DNA from: Microstegium vimineum
Lineage: Eukaryota; Streptophyta; Magnoliopsida; Poales; Poaceae
Assembly: GCA_022036555.1 (NCBI GenBank)
Contig: CM039119.1
Coordinates: 37,951,255-38,015,254 of the forward strand
Length of the DNA: 64,000 nt
Reading direction: 5' to 3'
Below, piece after piece: positions 1 to 10,917 of the stretch (positions within the stretch are counted from its first letter, which is position 1; each line of letters starts with the position of its first letter). The notes under the pieces were generated by a model that was given only the letters and a program-made list of their open reading frames with translations, did no database searches and was not told the origin of the DNA. The position numbers were made by a program, and so were the translations under genes.

Positions 1-2339
1 ATATGCAAGCACGCACATGAATATGCTCATATCAAATGCAATCAATCAAGTTCATGAGCTTGCTCCCCCTACTTGTGTGCATCTCTTAGTCATCTCTTAG
101 TCCAAGACTTTGATCCTTTCAATCTTGTTCCCTTGTCCATGTCCATGTCTCTTTCCCTTTTAGTGCATTTCCAATCACTAATATCTTTGTTCACTAATCT
201 CTCCCCCTTTGTCATCAATTTCCATAAAAGGTATGCTTCTCTATTGATGCAAAGGTTGCACTAGGGTAGATGGTTGATACTTGTATCTTCTTATTTTTTT
301 ATGGACACCAACATATATGTATTGGAATGACTCTTCATGTAAGATCATTGACCATTATACCATTGAGTAGGGCAACTCCCCTTTGGTCAAAGCAATTGTC
401 ATCCAAAATGAGCTTTGCAAGCAAGAGAACTCTTGATTTGATCACTTAAGGTTGAGGATCACTTGTTAGCTTGTAGGATATCATTACTTGTGAGAAACCA
501 CGTGTAGGATTGCTTGAATGAAAATACATGTGGGCTAACACAAGTATGCTAGAACTAGACATCTTTTGCAAGTACCAATATGAAAGTTGATACTTTTTGA
601 AAGATTAGCATAAGTCTAGATACCATTTGTAAGTTGCATCTTGATATCCATTTGCATTGTTGTCTTGTGCTTGAACTAGATTTATCTTCATAAGCTTCTA
701 TGTTGTACTTGAACTAGAATGAATATCATAAGCTTCCAAGTCCAGTTTAAACCCTCTCTAAGCTTGTTCACACACATTAAGCGGTTATCTTATAGAGGTT
801 GTACTTGTCACTTGATTGCAATCCAAAATAGATCAAGTACTTGGGTTTACTAGCTCATGAACAAACTCATATACTACCACTAGATCACATAACTCAATCA
901 AGCAATAGTGGTAGGCTATAAGCATAAAATTCATTTGATTTTCAATGAATGATCACTATGTATGACTATATGCACTAAATATGTCCTAAGCAATAATGTA
1001 TGCATATGTCAAACAATTTCACCTTTGCTATGTTGGAGTAGAGGATAGTCAAATAAATTTCATCTCCAATTAGCAATGTGAAGTCCATTAAGAGCATGGT
1101 GAAGACCAATGAAAGCCAATTGAATACCAATCTTCACCCATATGATTTGAGTCCCACTAATGATCAAGTGCACTTTCTTGTTGTGGTTGACTTGCTTCTT
1201 TTCTTGATCAATGCTTGCATGAGAGAATACCAAATGATGTACCACTTGTAATCATGATACCACTTGAATGTAAGCTCATGCATCTTTCTTTTGGGTGTTG
1301 CTTGCTTTGTTCTTGATCAATCCTATTGATAGCTTCAACTAAGCATCTCCAAATGATCCCTAGATCACCACTTCCATGTTAGCCTTCCAAGTAACGTTCT
1401 TGGTTTACCTACACAAGGCGGCAAGCCCCTACAAAGAGAGAAGTGACCTTTCTCCAAGAACCATATTTGATACTCACTTGAATTAGCTTTGTTTGATTGA
1501 CTCAATTGTTGAACTCCTTTGGATGAATGATTATGAATCCACTATGAGATCAACCTTATCTTGTTTAAGTCCTCTTCTTTCTATCCATTGATCTCTAATC
1601 ATCACTAGAACTTAAACTTTATCTTTATCTTGAGTTTGATCTTGATCTTCAACTTGAGTACCAAACATGTGCCAAATACACTCCACAATCAAATGTCCTT
1701 GTACTCAATGCTTGTCATGCTTCTTGCTCAAACCAAGATCAAACATAGGTGCCTCAATCACTTATAAATATGATTCCAACTTGAGGACCTTTCAATCTTA
1801 GTGACTCTAGATCAATCCAATGTTTGTCACTTGAAATCAAATTGAACCAAATTTGATACTAACTTGTTTGAACACTCTCATAAGACATATATCTTTTCAA
1901 TCCACTTACTAAAAGTAGTCTCATGATCATATCCATTCAAATCAAAACAAACTTGATCACTAAGCATTAAACCATCCAAATAGCAAGCAACTAGTGTACA
2001 TATATATCCAATTCAATCAACTCATATGCACTATGTGTATATCCAATTCAAATGACTTATACACACCCAAATGGACTTGATCAACAAGAGATATACCTTG
2101 GTAGATCATGATCAATCCATTAGCAAGCTTCAACTTGAATATTTGCAAGTCATCAAATAATTCAATCAACCACCACAACTTGATCATGCACTTATATGTT
2201 GTAGCACTTGGACTTCATTCTTTTTGACTTGGAATTGGGATAATAATAACACTAAGCTTCATTACTTGACTCAATCATATGATGAACAATATTTAATCAA
2301 TCGAATCAAGTCTCCAATACCAATGGTACCTACACATCA
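1..2339. other. Non-coding interior of the gag-only element
   Basis: AT-rich sequence with many short near-repeats of words such as CTTGATC, CAACTTG and CACTTG. All frames on both strands are closed within about 65 codons. I see no domain, tRNA or tandem array. It lies downstream of gag in element orientation and probably acts only as RNA or packaging sequence and 3' spacer. Confidence 0.5.
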
Positions 2340-4226
2340 TCATCCACTTGTTGATGGTACCCAAACTAGTTTGGGTCCTCTCAAGTTAGGAGCAACATAC
2401 TTAGGCAATGCCTTAGTATGAATAGCGGGATATTTTGCAATAGAAACCATAGAGGTACCATTACCATCCTTTCTAAGCGTATGATCATCAACAATTGAAA
2501 TCGTCTTAGAAGTCATACATAGGGGACACGAATGAGCCATGTGTCCCCTTTCCCAACATGAGTAGCACACTCTCTTTGCTTGAGCCTTTTCTTCCTTGTT
2601 CATGTTGTGCTTCTCATTGTCTTGCCTCTTCTCTTTTGCTTGAATCTTCATCTCAAGCTTGGTAGGACACTTCGAGGCAAAGTGTCCCATATCTTCACAC
2701 TTGAAGCACTTGATGTGAGTCAAATGATTCTTCTCTTGATCTTTGCTCATCATCATCTTGTTGGCATCATGAATGGGAGTTGGATGCCTTGCTCTAGCTT
2801 TGCCACCTCTTCTTGTCTTCTTCTTCTTTGTCATCCCCGAATCACCATCTTGATGGTTGATCTTGTATTGCACTTGGGGCTTGACTTGTGGCTTAGCTTG
2901 AGAATTCTTGGTTGGACAAGCATTTGCAAGATGTCCCATCCCATGGCACTTGAAGCACATGAAATGAGATAGCTTCTTTTGTTCTTGCTTCTTCACTTCC
3001 TTGCCCTTGCTCTTGTGAAAACCGATTCCACTCTTGTCACCATAGCTTCTCTTGTTTGTCAACATGTGATCAAAGGTGACTTTGGCATTATAGCACCTCT
3101 CCAGCTTGTTGCTCATGTTCTTCAATTCACTTTTGAGCTCATTGTTCTCCTTCAAAAGGTTAGTCTCACAAGACATAGAAGTAGAACAAGCATCTATATT
3201 TGAAGAACATGGCATATCAAGTAAATCATCACAAGAGGTGGATACATGCTTCTTCCCTACATCACAAGGGTTAGCAACAACATGTGATTGATCATTTGAC
3301 CCAAGTGATGAGCTCTCTTCATTTTTAAGATTTAGCAATTCATTAATTAGAGAGCTATGTTTGTGAACCAAATCTTCATGAGACACACGAAGTTGCTCAT
3401 GATCCGATTTTAGTTCATCATGTGAAGATTTAAGAACATCAAGTAAGCGCTTATGTTCTTCACATGAGGTCTTTATAAATGAGTTTTCATCTTTTAGTTT
3501 CTTTGTTTTGTTTAACTCATTTTCTAAAGCCTTTGAGAGTTTGCACACAAGCTCAAAGTTAGGGTCATCACAATCTACAACCACATTGCCAATTGATACC
3601 TTAGTGTCACCGTGTGACATGAAGCAATGTGATGAGGTAGTAGAGCTTGTGGAGGCATCACTCTCATAGCCCGAGCATGCATCATCCTCATCATGATCAT
3701 CATCATCATCATCAAGTGTGCTTGGAGTAGCATCATCAATTGCAACACTTGATGTTGGGCCTTCATCATTCTTGTCAAGTGATTTCTTGATGGATAGATC
3801 ATCCTCATCATCACTTGAACATGAGGTGGAGCAATCTTCCACAATCACCAAGTCATGGTCATGCTCAACATCCTCATGTGCCACCAACTTGGACACAGCA
3901 TCATCATTGTTTAGAACCTTTTCATATTTTTCAATGAGGTAGGTCCAAATCTCATGAGCGCTCTTCATGTCCATTATCTCATCAAAGATGTTATCTTTCA
4001 TAGAATGGTAGAGAATGTTAGTAGCTTGGCAATCGAGATATAGGCACTTCTTTTGTGCTTGAGTTGCATCCTCTTTCTCAATTGCACAAGAGAGACCCAC
4101 ATCTACGATCCACCACATTTGGGGAGAAATAAACTTAAAATTGCATGTCAACCAATTTCTCCACCGTGCAAAGTGTGTGCCATAAAAAATGTGTGGACAG
4201 TCAACATCTAGCCCATAAGCCTCCAT
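2340..4226 (-). CDS. gag: Copia-type Gag with three zinc knuckles, intact
   Basis: This encodes a 628-residue nucleocapsid protein that would bind element RNA and assemble virus-like particles in the cytoplasm. I chose the Met at 4226 because it lies 38 bases after the primer-binding site; the open frame runs back into the LTR to 4385, which is not expected to be translated. The first ~110 residues are a UBN2/DUF4219-type Gag region (WWIVDVGLS, then a QAQKKCLYLDCQATN segment). An acidic Ser/Asp-rich linker and a Leu/Glu/Lys coiled coil follow. Counting from codon 4385, three CX2CX4HX4C knuckles lie at 477-490, 560-573 and 607-620; subtract 53 for the chosen start. There is no stop or frameshift, which is rare in this window. 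No pol follows. The family is certain; the exact lineage is not. Confidence 0.85.
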   Translation of the reverse strand: MEAYGLDVDCPHIFYGTHFARWRNWLTCNFKFISPQMWWIVDVGLSCAIEKEDATQAQKKCLYLDCQATNILYHSMKDNIFDEIMDMKSAHEIWTYLIEKYEKVLNNDDAVSKLVAHEDVEHDHDLVIVEDCSTSCSSDDEDDLSIKKSLDKNDEGPTSSVAIDDATPSTLDDDDDDHDEDDACSGYESDASTSSTTSSHCFMSHGDTKVSIGNVVVDCDDPNFELVCKLSKALENELNKTKKLKDENSFIKTSCEEHKRLLDVLKSSHDELKSDHEQLRVSHEDLVHKHSSLINELLNLKNEESSSLGSNDQSHVVANPCDVGKKHVSTSCDDLLDMPCSSNIDACSTSMSCETNLLKENNELKSELKNMSNKLERCYNAKVTFDHMLTNKRSYGDKSGIGFHKSKGKEVKKQEQKKLSHFMCFKCHGMGHLANACPTKNSQAKPQVKPQVQYKINHQDGDSGMTKKKKTRRGGKARARHPTPIHDANKMMMSKDQEKNHLTHIKCFKCEDMGHFASKCPTKLEMKIQAKEKRQDNEKHNMNKEEKAQAKRVCYSCWERGHMAHSCPLCMTSKTISIVDDHTLRKDGNGTSMVSIAKYPAIHTKALPKYVAPNLRGPKLVWVPSTSG

Positions 4227-4263
4227 CCTCTCGGGTCGGTAAAGACCACAAATGAGAGACCAA

Positions 4264-4275
4264 GCTCTGATACCA
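4264..4275 (-). promoter_or_regulatory. Primer-binding site (initiator Met tRNA)
   Basis: On the minus strand this reads TGGTATCAGAGC, a perfect match to the complement of the plant initiator Met tRNA 3' end. It sits two bases inside the LTR edge and fixes the element's orientation. Confidence 0.9.
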
Positions 4276-4277
4276 CG

Positions 4278-5914
4278 TGTAGGGTCGAGATGGCAGACTA
4301 GAGGGGGGTGAATAGTCTTTTCTAAAAACTTATGCGCAGCAGCAAACCGAAACAAATGCGGAATTAAAACTAACGGTCTAGCCAAGACTACACCCCTCTA
4401 TCTATAACTTTAGCACCTAGCAAATTATCCTAATTGGGCTCACTAAGGTGCCAAGCTAGGGAGAGCTCACCTAAACAAGTCTGGGTTGCAAGGTTGTTGA
4501 CACAAAATGTGATGCACTGTGCCTAACACACAGCAAGCCGGAAAGCGGAGCTTCAATTGGGTGCCCGGGTGTTTCGGAGTCCGGAAACGTGCCAGTCAGT
4601 TTGACCTGAAACTAACAAGGGATGAAAATTATTAGATCTAAAACTGAAACATGCCGGGTGAGACCAGATAGTTCCATATATACGGCCCTAAAGCCACTTA
4701 CGATGACATATAGCTATAGAAGCTATCTGCCAACAAGTTTTATAGATCATTCGGCTAAAACAAACAATGAGTACGTAAAGAGTTGATTGCCGAACATGCA
4801 TTCATGAGAAAGTATGTATGAATGGATCATCATTAATTATGAATTAAAGCATAACCAATTTGGCTATCCAATCGAATTAGGGTCCATGATGAAGGAACAC
4901 GTAAGCAAACACGATCGAACTAGTCTAAAGCTTGTATCCGCCGCACGACACCTAACTTTATAAAAGCTCAAACGTAGTTGACATGCACGAACCCGCAACA
5001 TGTAACAATCTAGATGAAACTAATTCGGCTATCATGAATATAAAATCTACTTATGGATATAAACAATTACAAGAAACATAGATAATTCTATGATAAAGAT
5101 GAAGCCGAACCGTATCAGTTTAGATTGGGCAAAAGAATGTTACAAATATATAATATATATATAAACATGCAACATGTAGTAACTTAATGAATCTACTAGA
5201 TCTTGCTGAATCTAATAGAGCCAGTAACTATCTTGCTTTTGCTAGGCATATTGAGCAAGCACCTTCCGCACGGTATCTACTCATACACAAAATATAAGCG
5301 AAGATTTCTTGATTGTCAAGCAAGGATCCGCCACACGATCATTGAAAACAAACAAGACCACTTGCATCAACATCTAAATCCACCGCATGATACTAGACAT
5401 GATAACAAGGTTGCCGGGACTTACAGAGGTCGACGGATCGATGGTTCCTCTCGAAGAACTCGACGACACGACAAAGGACTCGAAATTGGCATGGGGCCGG
5501 TTGTATTGTATTGGTTGTGAACAGTTTTTACAATGGCCAAGGGTTCATATTTATACCCTGGACATGACATGAGTCCTAAAAGGACACAACTACAAATATT
5601 AAAGGAAAAACACGACACTTCTAACCCTAGTCTTTCCTTCGGAGTCTTTATTTCCTTAATCGTCACGATGTCTGTTGCCTGATTCAGCTCTCACTTGCCA
5701 TTTTTGTCGCTCCTTCAACAGAAAACCACCCCTTCTCAGAATAGCCGACCGCACGATCATTTGCCGAATCTTTGGAGATTAACCGACCACACAGACACTT
5801 GCCGAATTGCTCCGAAACTAGCCGACCGCATGGATACTTGGCGAATGCTCCGAACACCACTGCTTGCTGGCCCACCTGTCATTCTCCTAAGCGTACCAAA
5901 ATCCAGTGTTAACA
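4278..5914 (-). repeat. 5' LTR of the gag-only element
   Basis: About 1.64 kb bounded by TG...CA: the plus strand begins TGTAGGGTCGAG and ends AGTGTTAACA. The inner edge abuts the primer site. It carries a TATA box at 5548-5555 on the minus strand and the GAGGGGGGTGAATAG phrase common at grass LTR ends. The second LTR is outside the window, so the outer edge (5914) rests only on the TGTTAACA terminus and is less sure than the inner edge. Short ORFs inside it are not genes. Confidence 0.75.
5548..5555 (-). promoter_or_regulatory. LTR TATA box
   Basis: TATAAATA on the minus strand inside the 5' LTR, correctly oriented to transcribe gag. It implies a start site near 5520. Confidence 0.6.
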
Positions 5915-5924
5915 CATGCCCCCC

Positions 5925-5960
5925 CAATTTTGGGATAAAAGACATTTTATTCCAAAATTG
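5925..5960. other. Near-perfect hairpin, 16-bp arms and 4-base loop
   Basis: The arms 5925-5940 and 5945-5960 (CAATTTTGGGATAAAA and TTTTATTCCAAAATTG) are inverse complements except for one position, around the loop GACA. It lies 11 bases beyond the LTR edge and about 105 bases before the PMD gene start. It could be an element terminus, a transcript-end structure or a transcribed foldback; the sequence alone does not decide. Confidence 0.6.
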
Positions 5961-6065
5961 ACTGTAAGCTTCCCACTTCTTTTTAGGTCAACACTGTTCA
6001 ACACCACAGCTGTCGCTCAAGAAATCCAAGCTCCAACACACTCTTGAATTCACTTCAACTCTTCA

Positions 6066-9000
6066 ATGGCGACCTAGGATGAAATTCCAGAGGTAAGTTC
6101 TATTTACCTGTACGCATTCGGTAATCCTTAGCTGATCCCTCTGTTTCTTTCCCGATTCATTCTTTTCTGATTTCCTTGAAGGAATACAAGAACGAGATTC
6201 TGATCCCTTATGCTATAAATCCCGATTCCTATCTTCTTGGCCCGATGGGGAATCGCGACCCAACCGAGATCATTGAGAAGGAAACTTCAAGAATCCCTTT
6301 CAAGTCTGGAGTTAGCCCACCAAATCAATGGCCAAACACCTTCAAGACTTGGCCGTTTCCCCCAATCGCCGGGTGGCGAAACTGGTATCGGAGGATGCTG
6401 GAGAATAATAGCAGCCATTGGGACAATCAAGACATCAGTCATTGCTTGGAACTATCTTTGTCAGAGATGCCCAGGAATGAACCCCTTCTGATAGCAACTT
6501 CTCATTTTTGGTCTGACGCCATCAACGCTTTTGTCTTCGGCCATGGTATGATGACTCTCACTTTAGCCAATGTTTTCATGATGATCGGTCTGAATGTATC
6601 ACTTCCAGTATACCCTCTCAAGTACAAGAGAAAAAGCAATCAGAAAACTGTCAAATCTGGAGGTGGATGGGTTAGATACATTCAGAACTATATGGAAGCA
6701 TCTGGTGCTGTCTCTGACAAGGAATATAGAGCCTTTATGAACATGTGGCTGTGCAGGTTCATTTTTTGTGGAAAATCTAATGAGTCAACCCTGAATCACA
6801 TGACAATGGTCGAGGATTTAGTTGCAGGCAACACAATCTCTCTGGGTAAGTACCTCCTAGGATCTGTCTACCATATGATGCATCAGATCACTGTTCAGAT
6901 GTACCATGGCAAGGACATATCTTGTGTGAGTGGCCCTTGGTGGCTTATCCAGATGTGGTTGCAGCTTTACATGCACCAGATAATGTCTGTGCCCCTCCAC
7001 AGTTTGCATTTCCCCTCAGTTAATTATGTTGAAGGTAGCTCAGCAAAAGTCAAGAAATGTCAAACTTATGGAGAAGTAGCATCCTCCATCAGCATTGATA
7101 TGGATATTGGTCATCTCTTCAAGCTGTTCTTCAAGGGTTTCAACAATGTGCTTTGGCTTCCTTACAGAGAAGATGACAGTCTGACTCTCCCTTGCAAATT
7201 CAGCTATGAAACTGGCTGTTCTGACAAAATAGCCACATAAATTTTCAATTCCTTTATCGAACCTTGCATTCTGCCAGTCAAATTTCATCATGGGAGGCTA
7301 GTGAACTCTACTTATAAATTCTACCACCCAAACATGGCAGCTAGGCAGTTGGGATGTGGACAGTTGCCCCCAAGACCTTTCTTTTCAACAATCATAAGAT
7401 ACAGGGAGACGATCACAAGTACACTAGAAGCTAACAAAGTTTATGAACTTGGATGTGACTTGCCAACATATGAACCTTCCCCATTTGGGCTAGTAGATGC
7501 TGCTCATCCTCTTTTTGCTTCTTGGTGGCAAGAATGGCACAATCACATCTTTAATGTACCAGTGCACTGTTTATGCGAAGATTTGCAATCCCAATTTGCC
7601 TCTGATAGTGAGGTAACTCCACTGCACTTGTCACCTCCTGCTTTTTGATTTATCCCTTATCTTAAATTCAATCATTGCACAGGATTTTGAACCTAATTCT
7701 CCTTCCAAAGTACTCCAATACTACCAAGCTGGGCCTAAACCTGCTTTGGGTTTTAATGCCCCAACTCTGGCAATCTTCATGAAGACTTCCACAGTCTTAG
7801 ATACTGCACTTTCAGGGGGAGAGGGCAAAAGGAAAGCACTTGAAAATGTTAATGTGTTCAGAAGAGTGAGATCTAAGATAGTCAAATGGTCTCCCAAGGT
7901 ATGAACCTTTTATTCAGCAATAAATCTCATTCAGCAACAACTCTGACCATCTTTATCTCAATCATTTCCACTCCAGCCACATGTTGACATTCTAGGATCA
8001 TGTAAAGTCTCAACAACAGTGGAAATTCCTCCTCAAGCTCCTATTGAGGAAGCAGAGACTCAAGAGACTGAAGACAAAGAAGCTTGTGAAGCCGAAAGCA
8101 CAGAGGCTCGTGAAGCTGATGAACATATTGGTAACATCATTCGGCTAATTACCTCTCTTCTCATGTGATATCTATTTCCTGTTCTTATACCTCATTATCT
8201 GCCCTATTGGAAATAGATAAAATTCTAGAAGATTTAGCAGAAGAAGCCTCTTCTGGTCCAGCTCCAGATTCAACATCTCTGGGTGCCCAATCCAGCCTTC
8301 ATCCAGAGCAGGACACTACTCATACTGATGATCAATCAACACAGCAGGTAATATTCTGCCTCAAACTATTCTTTTAGTATACTTATCTAGTCGGCTAACA
8401 TCTCCTTTTTCTCAAGAAGACTCCCAAGCTGACTACTAGCTACTCCTTTACTGTCGAGGACTATATCAGTGAAGAAGCTACCTCTCAGCAAATCCTGTCA
8501 ATGGAAAATCAAGCCTGACTGAGAGATATAGTTGATCTGCTAAACAAGGACATCAATATTCTTGTCCAAGATTCAGATCAAATAAAAGATCTCCTTGAGC
8601 TCATCAACCAAGACCTTCCACCCATTCTCAAGGCTTCCCTGGAATCTGCAACTCACCTTGATGATTATTTTGCTATAGTGAAAAGGGCAAATAAAAACAT
8701 AGCCTCGAGGACTGTCTTGGAGAACAACATGTCTTTGAAGAAGCAAGAAGCTGAAGCTCTGCACACCCAAATTCAGACCACTAAAGATTCATTAGTGACT
8801 CTGGAGTCTGAGCTGAAGATCATGAAGGATGAGAAAATTAAACTAGAGGCCCAACTGACTGAACTGAATGCCAAAATTTAGTCTCATGAAGCCAAGATGA
8901 CAGATTTGCCGAAATCCATAGAAACAACTTCATCAGTGATGTCAATCATCCTGAAAGAAGACCAACAGCTCAAGGCAAGACTGTCTAACATCCAAATCTC

Positions 9001-9190
9001 TGAAGATGAAGACCGGAAAGTGCTGGATAATGTCAACCGAATCAAGACCGAAGCTTTAGATGCCATCAGTCAACTTCTGAGTCAACAGAAATATGACTGT
9101 AATAGATTAAGCATAGCACACCCTGTCTCTGAACAATTGAACGTTTCCTGTTCTTCATCTTTATATACCTTTGTTTGTATGATAATGTAA
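6066..9190 (+). pseudogene. Plant mobile domain (PMD) coiled-coil gene, six exons, nonsense-riddled
   Basis: The exon model is 6066-6092, 6182-7612, 7683-7898, 7977-8130, 8217-8347 and 8417-9190. All five introns are GT-AG and 69-89 bases long, and the joined length is an exact 911 codons with no frameshift. Residues ~60-330 resemble the plant mobile domain (PF10536): an FW pair near residue 117, then GHGMMTLTLANV around 129-140, followed by a GL pair. An acidic linker and a long heptad-rich coiled coil follow. Four in-frame stops break it: 6075-6077 (codon 4), 7238-7240, 8516-8518 and 8879-8881. PMD proteins occur both as host factors (MAIN and MAIL1, which with PP7L support transposon silencing in Arabidopsis) and as cargo of plant transposons. 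Its setting favours cargo. The end at 9190 is less certain; a further intron is possible. Confidence 0.7.
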
Positions 9191-9385
9191 TCAGCTTCTA
9201 TTCTCCTTATTAGAATATAGCCGATCATATTTATCTCTCCAAACCAAAGGAATAGCCAACTGCTCCCGTCCTCCTGACTTAAGGAAATATCCGACCGACT
9301 CTTGATTTACCCGAGCCTGGCCCAGTCCAGCAACGGCCCATCCGAGTGGAAAACCCTAACTCATCGCTTAGTATTCCATTCGACT

Positions 9386-9393
9386 TATAAATA
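9386..9393 (+). promoter_or_regulatory. TATA box of the second spliced gene
   Basis: TATAAATA lies 116 bases before the ATG at 9509, followed by a C/T-rich leader typical of plant 5' untranslated regions. This suggests the second gene was transcribed independently of the PMD gene. Confidence 0.55.
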
Positions 9394-9508
9394 AACCTTC
9401 CTTCTTCTACCCCCGTCAACAGTTTCAGTCAAGCAGTTTTGGCCTCCGTCTCCTCCTCTTATCTTGCTCAAACCAATCCAAAAGGAAACCCTAGCTTGCA
9501 CAGTAGCA

Positions 9509-10376
9509 ATGACGAGAGGTGACAACCGTGGCAAACGCCCTGTCGAAGGGGAAGCTGAAGGGAGCCGAGCATGGCGCAATCGGCAGCGCGGGTGAGAATC
9601 GGTTTCTTGCCCCCTTGCAGTTTTGTTCTTTGTTCATCTTTCTGACCCTGACTCTTGTTCTTGCTCATCAGAATCAATGTGATCTCCTCCAGCTATGGCA
9701 TCCCCTTCCCTTTTGCGACAGCAGCTGAGCCAGGGACTCCATCATCCTGCTCCTCCGGTTCCTCAGGCTCCTACCATTCCCATCCTTGGGATTTGGATTC
9801 GGGTGCCGCGGACGTCCCCTACACCCACACAGAGGCGGTCACCTTCAGAGGCGAGAGGGACGAGGCCCGAGGAGAGTTGGAGAAGATCTCCAAGCAATAC
9901 AACATCGACCAACTCGAGTGGGAGAACCAGCGGAAGCAGTTTTGCGACGCCATCTCCGGTTAGTGCAAATAACTCTTCTTCATTTCGCTTTCTCTGATTC
10001 ATCTATTCACCCGATTGGTGTCCTTCTATTCAACACTCTCTGCAGAGGTCGAGCGCCTGAAGATCGTGGCGAACAAGATTGCCGACAAGGTGAACGCCCA
10101 GGGAGAAACTACCGAGGCCCGTCTTGATGATGCGGTCGGCCATATAGATTAGGCCGTCATCCAAGGCGTGCGTCACGGCGCAGCTCTGGGGCTGGCGGCG
10201 ATGTCCACCCAGACCAACGAAGACCTCTCTTTCATGTCAGCCGGCTTTCGTGGTGGCGTGTCCCAGAAGAGATCGAAGAAATTGACGACCTTTTGGATAG
10301 TTACGAGGACCACGCTGCTGCCATCGCCGAGGCCACAGACGCCCAGTCTGTTCTCAACAGGTTGTTTGACGTGTAG
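9509..10376 (+). pseudogene. Transposon-type coiled-coil gene, three exons, broken
   Basis: The exons are 9509-9591, 9672-9958 and 10046-10376, with GT-AG introns of 80 and 87 bases whose phases match. The product starts MTRGDNRGKRPVEGE, continues with a Ser/Pro-rich stretch, then a charged helical region (RDEARGELEKISKQYN, then EVERLKIVANKIADKVN). The tail EEIEEIDDLL...SVLNRLFDV ends at TAG 10374-10376. I have an impression that this tail recurs in many grass transposon-annotated proteins, but cannot search to confirm. Two lesions are visible: an in-frame TAG at 10150-10152 and a frameshift between about 10242 and 10265. It follows the PMD gene by ~320 bases on the same strand, and both share C-rich 'CCGACCG'-type intergenic wording, so they may belong to one element. 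Function is unknown. Confidence 0.6.
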
Positions 10377-10485
10377 TTTGTAACTAGGGACCTCCTGTAA
10401 GTTTACTTTTAACTTCATTGGACATCATGATGTAAATAAATTTTATGCTTATGCCCTTTGCATAACATTTGACAAGCTTGCCAAA

Positions 10486-10878
10486 ATGAAGATGATTAAA
10501 ATGACTAGTACTTTTTGTGAACCATACTTTCCTTTATTTGAGATAAATAGAATGTTTAGTGCTTGTTGTTTGGAAAAATCTATGTTATTCCCGTGTTCAT
10601 ATTTTTCATTGAAAGGAAGAAATTGTATGCAAACATGTTCTAATTCACTCAAGAATTCTCCATCCACATGTAAGACCATTGAGTATGAAAGGTATATTTC
10701 TAAACCTTTACATGAGTTGTGCATCAAGAATTATTGGAATCTCAAGTATGCTCCATTATCATCTTTTGATAGATTTGACTGTGCTAAGATTAAACATGAT
10801 AACATTAATCAAATAAGTTGTTTGAAAGAAATCTCTGTGCTTCCATTTTCAAAGCTAACTGTAGTTCCAGAAAAATAG
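10486..10878 (+). CDS. Unrecognised 130-residue Cys-rich ORF
   Basis: An uninterrupted frame encodes a product with about a dozen cysteines, including a CC pair and spaced FPCSYFS and CMQTC motifs in the first half, and a basic second half. It has no clear signal peptide and I recognise no domain. It lies on the same strand as, and 40 bases before, the Gypsy tail ORF, so it may be part of that element's 3' coding region. It could also be a fortuitous frame in AT-rich DNA. I assign no function. Confidence 0.3.
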   Translation: MKMIKMTSTFCEPYFPLFEINRMFSACCLEKSMLFPCSYFSLKGRNCMQTCSNSLKNSPSTCKTIEYERYISKPLHELCIKNYWNLKYAPLSSFDRFDCAKIKHDNINQISCLKEISVLPFSKLTVVPEK

Positions 10879-10917
10879 AGAACCTATTTCGCTCATGAGA
10901 AAAGAAATAATATACAT

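Larger units (their letters stand above)
1..5914 (-). mobile_element. Gag-only LTR retrotransposon, left part outside the window
   Basis: Read on the minus strand, this holds a 5' LTR (4278-5914), a primer-binding site matching the 3' end of initiator Met tRNA, an intact gag gene (2340-4226) and about 2.3 kb with no coding potential down to the left edge. No protease, integrase, reverse transcriptase or RNase H motif is visible where pol should follow gag. The 3' LTR would lie left of the window. This layout fits the non-autonomous elements that keep gag and rely on another element's pol (known in plants as TR-GAG elements). The gag type is Copia-like, so I infer a Copia helper. Pol further left than base 1 is possible but would need a very long gag-pol spacer. 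Confidence 0.7.

Noticed and set aside
3575..3942. Frames rich in Met or Ser opposite and beside gag
   Set aside because: They are produced by the Asp/Ser-rich codon repeats of the gag linker read in other frames.
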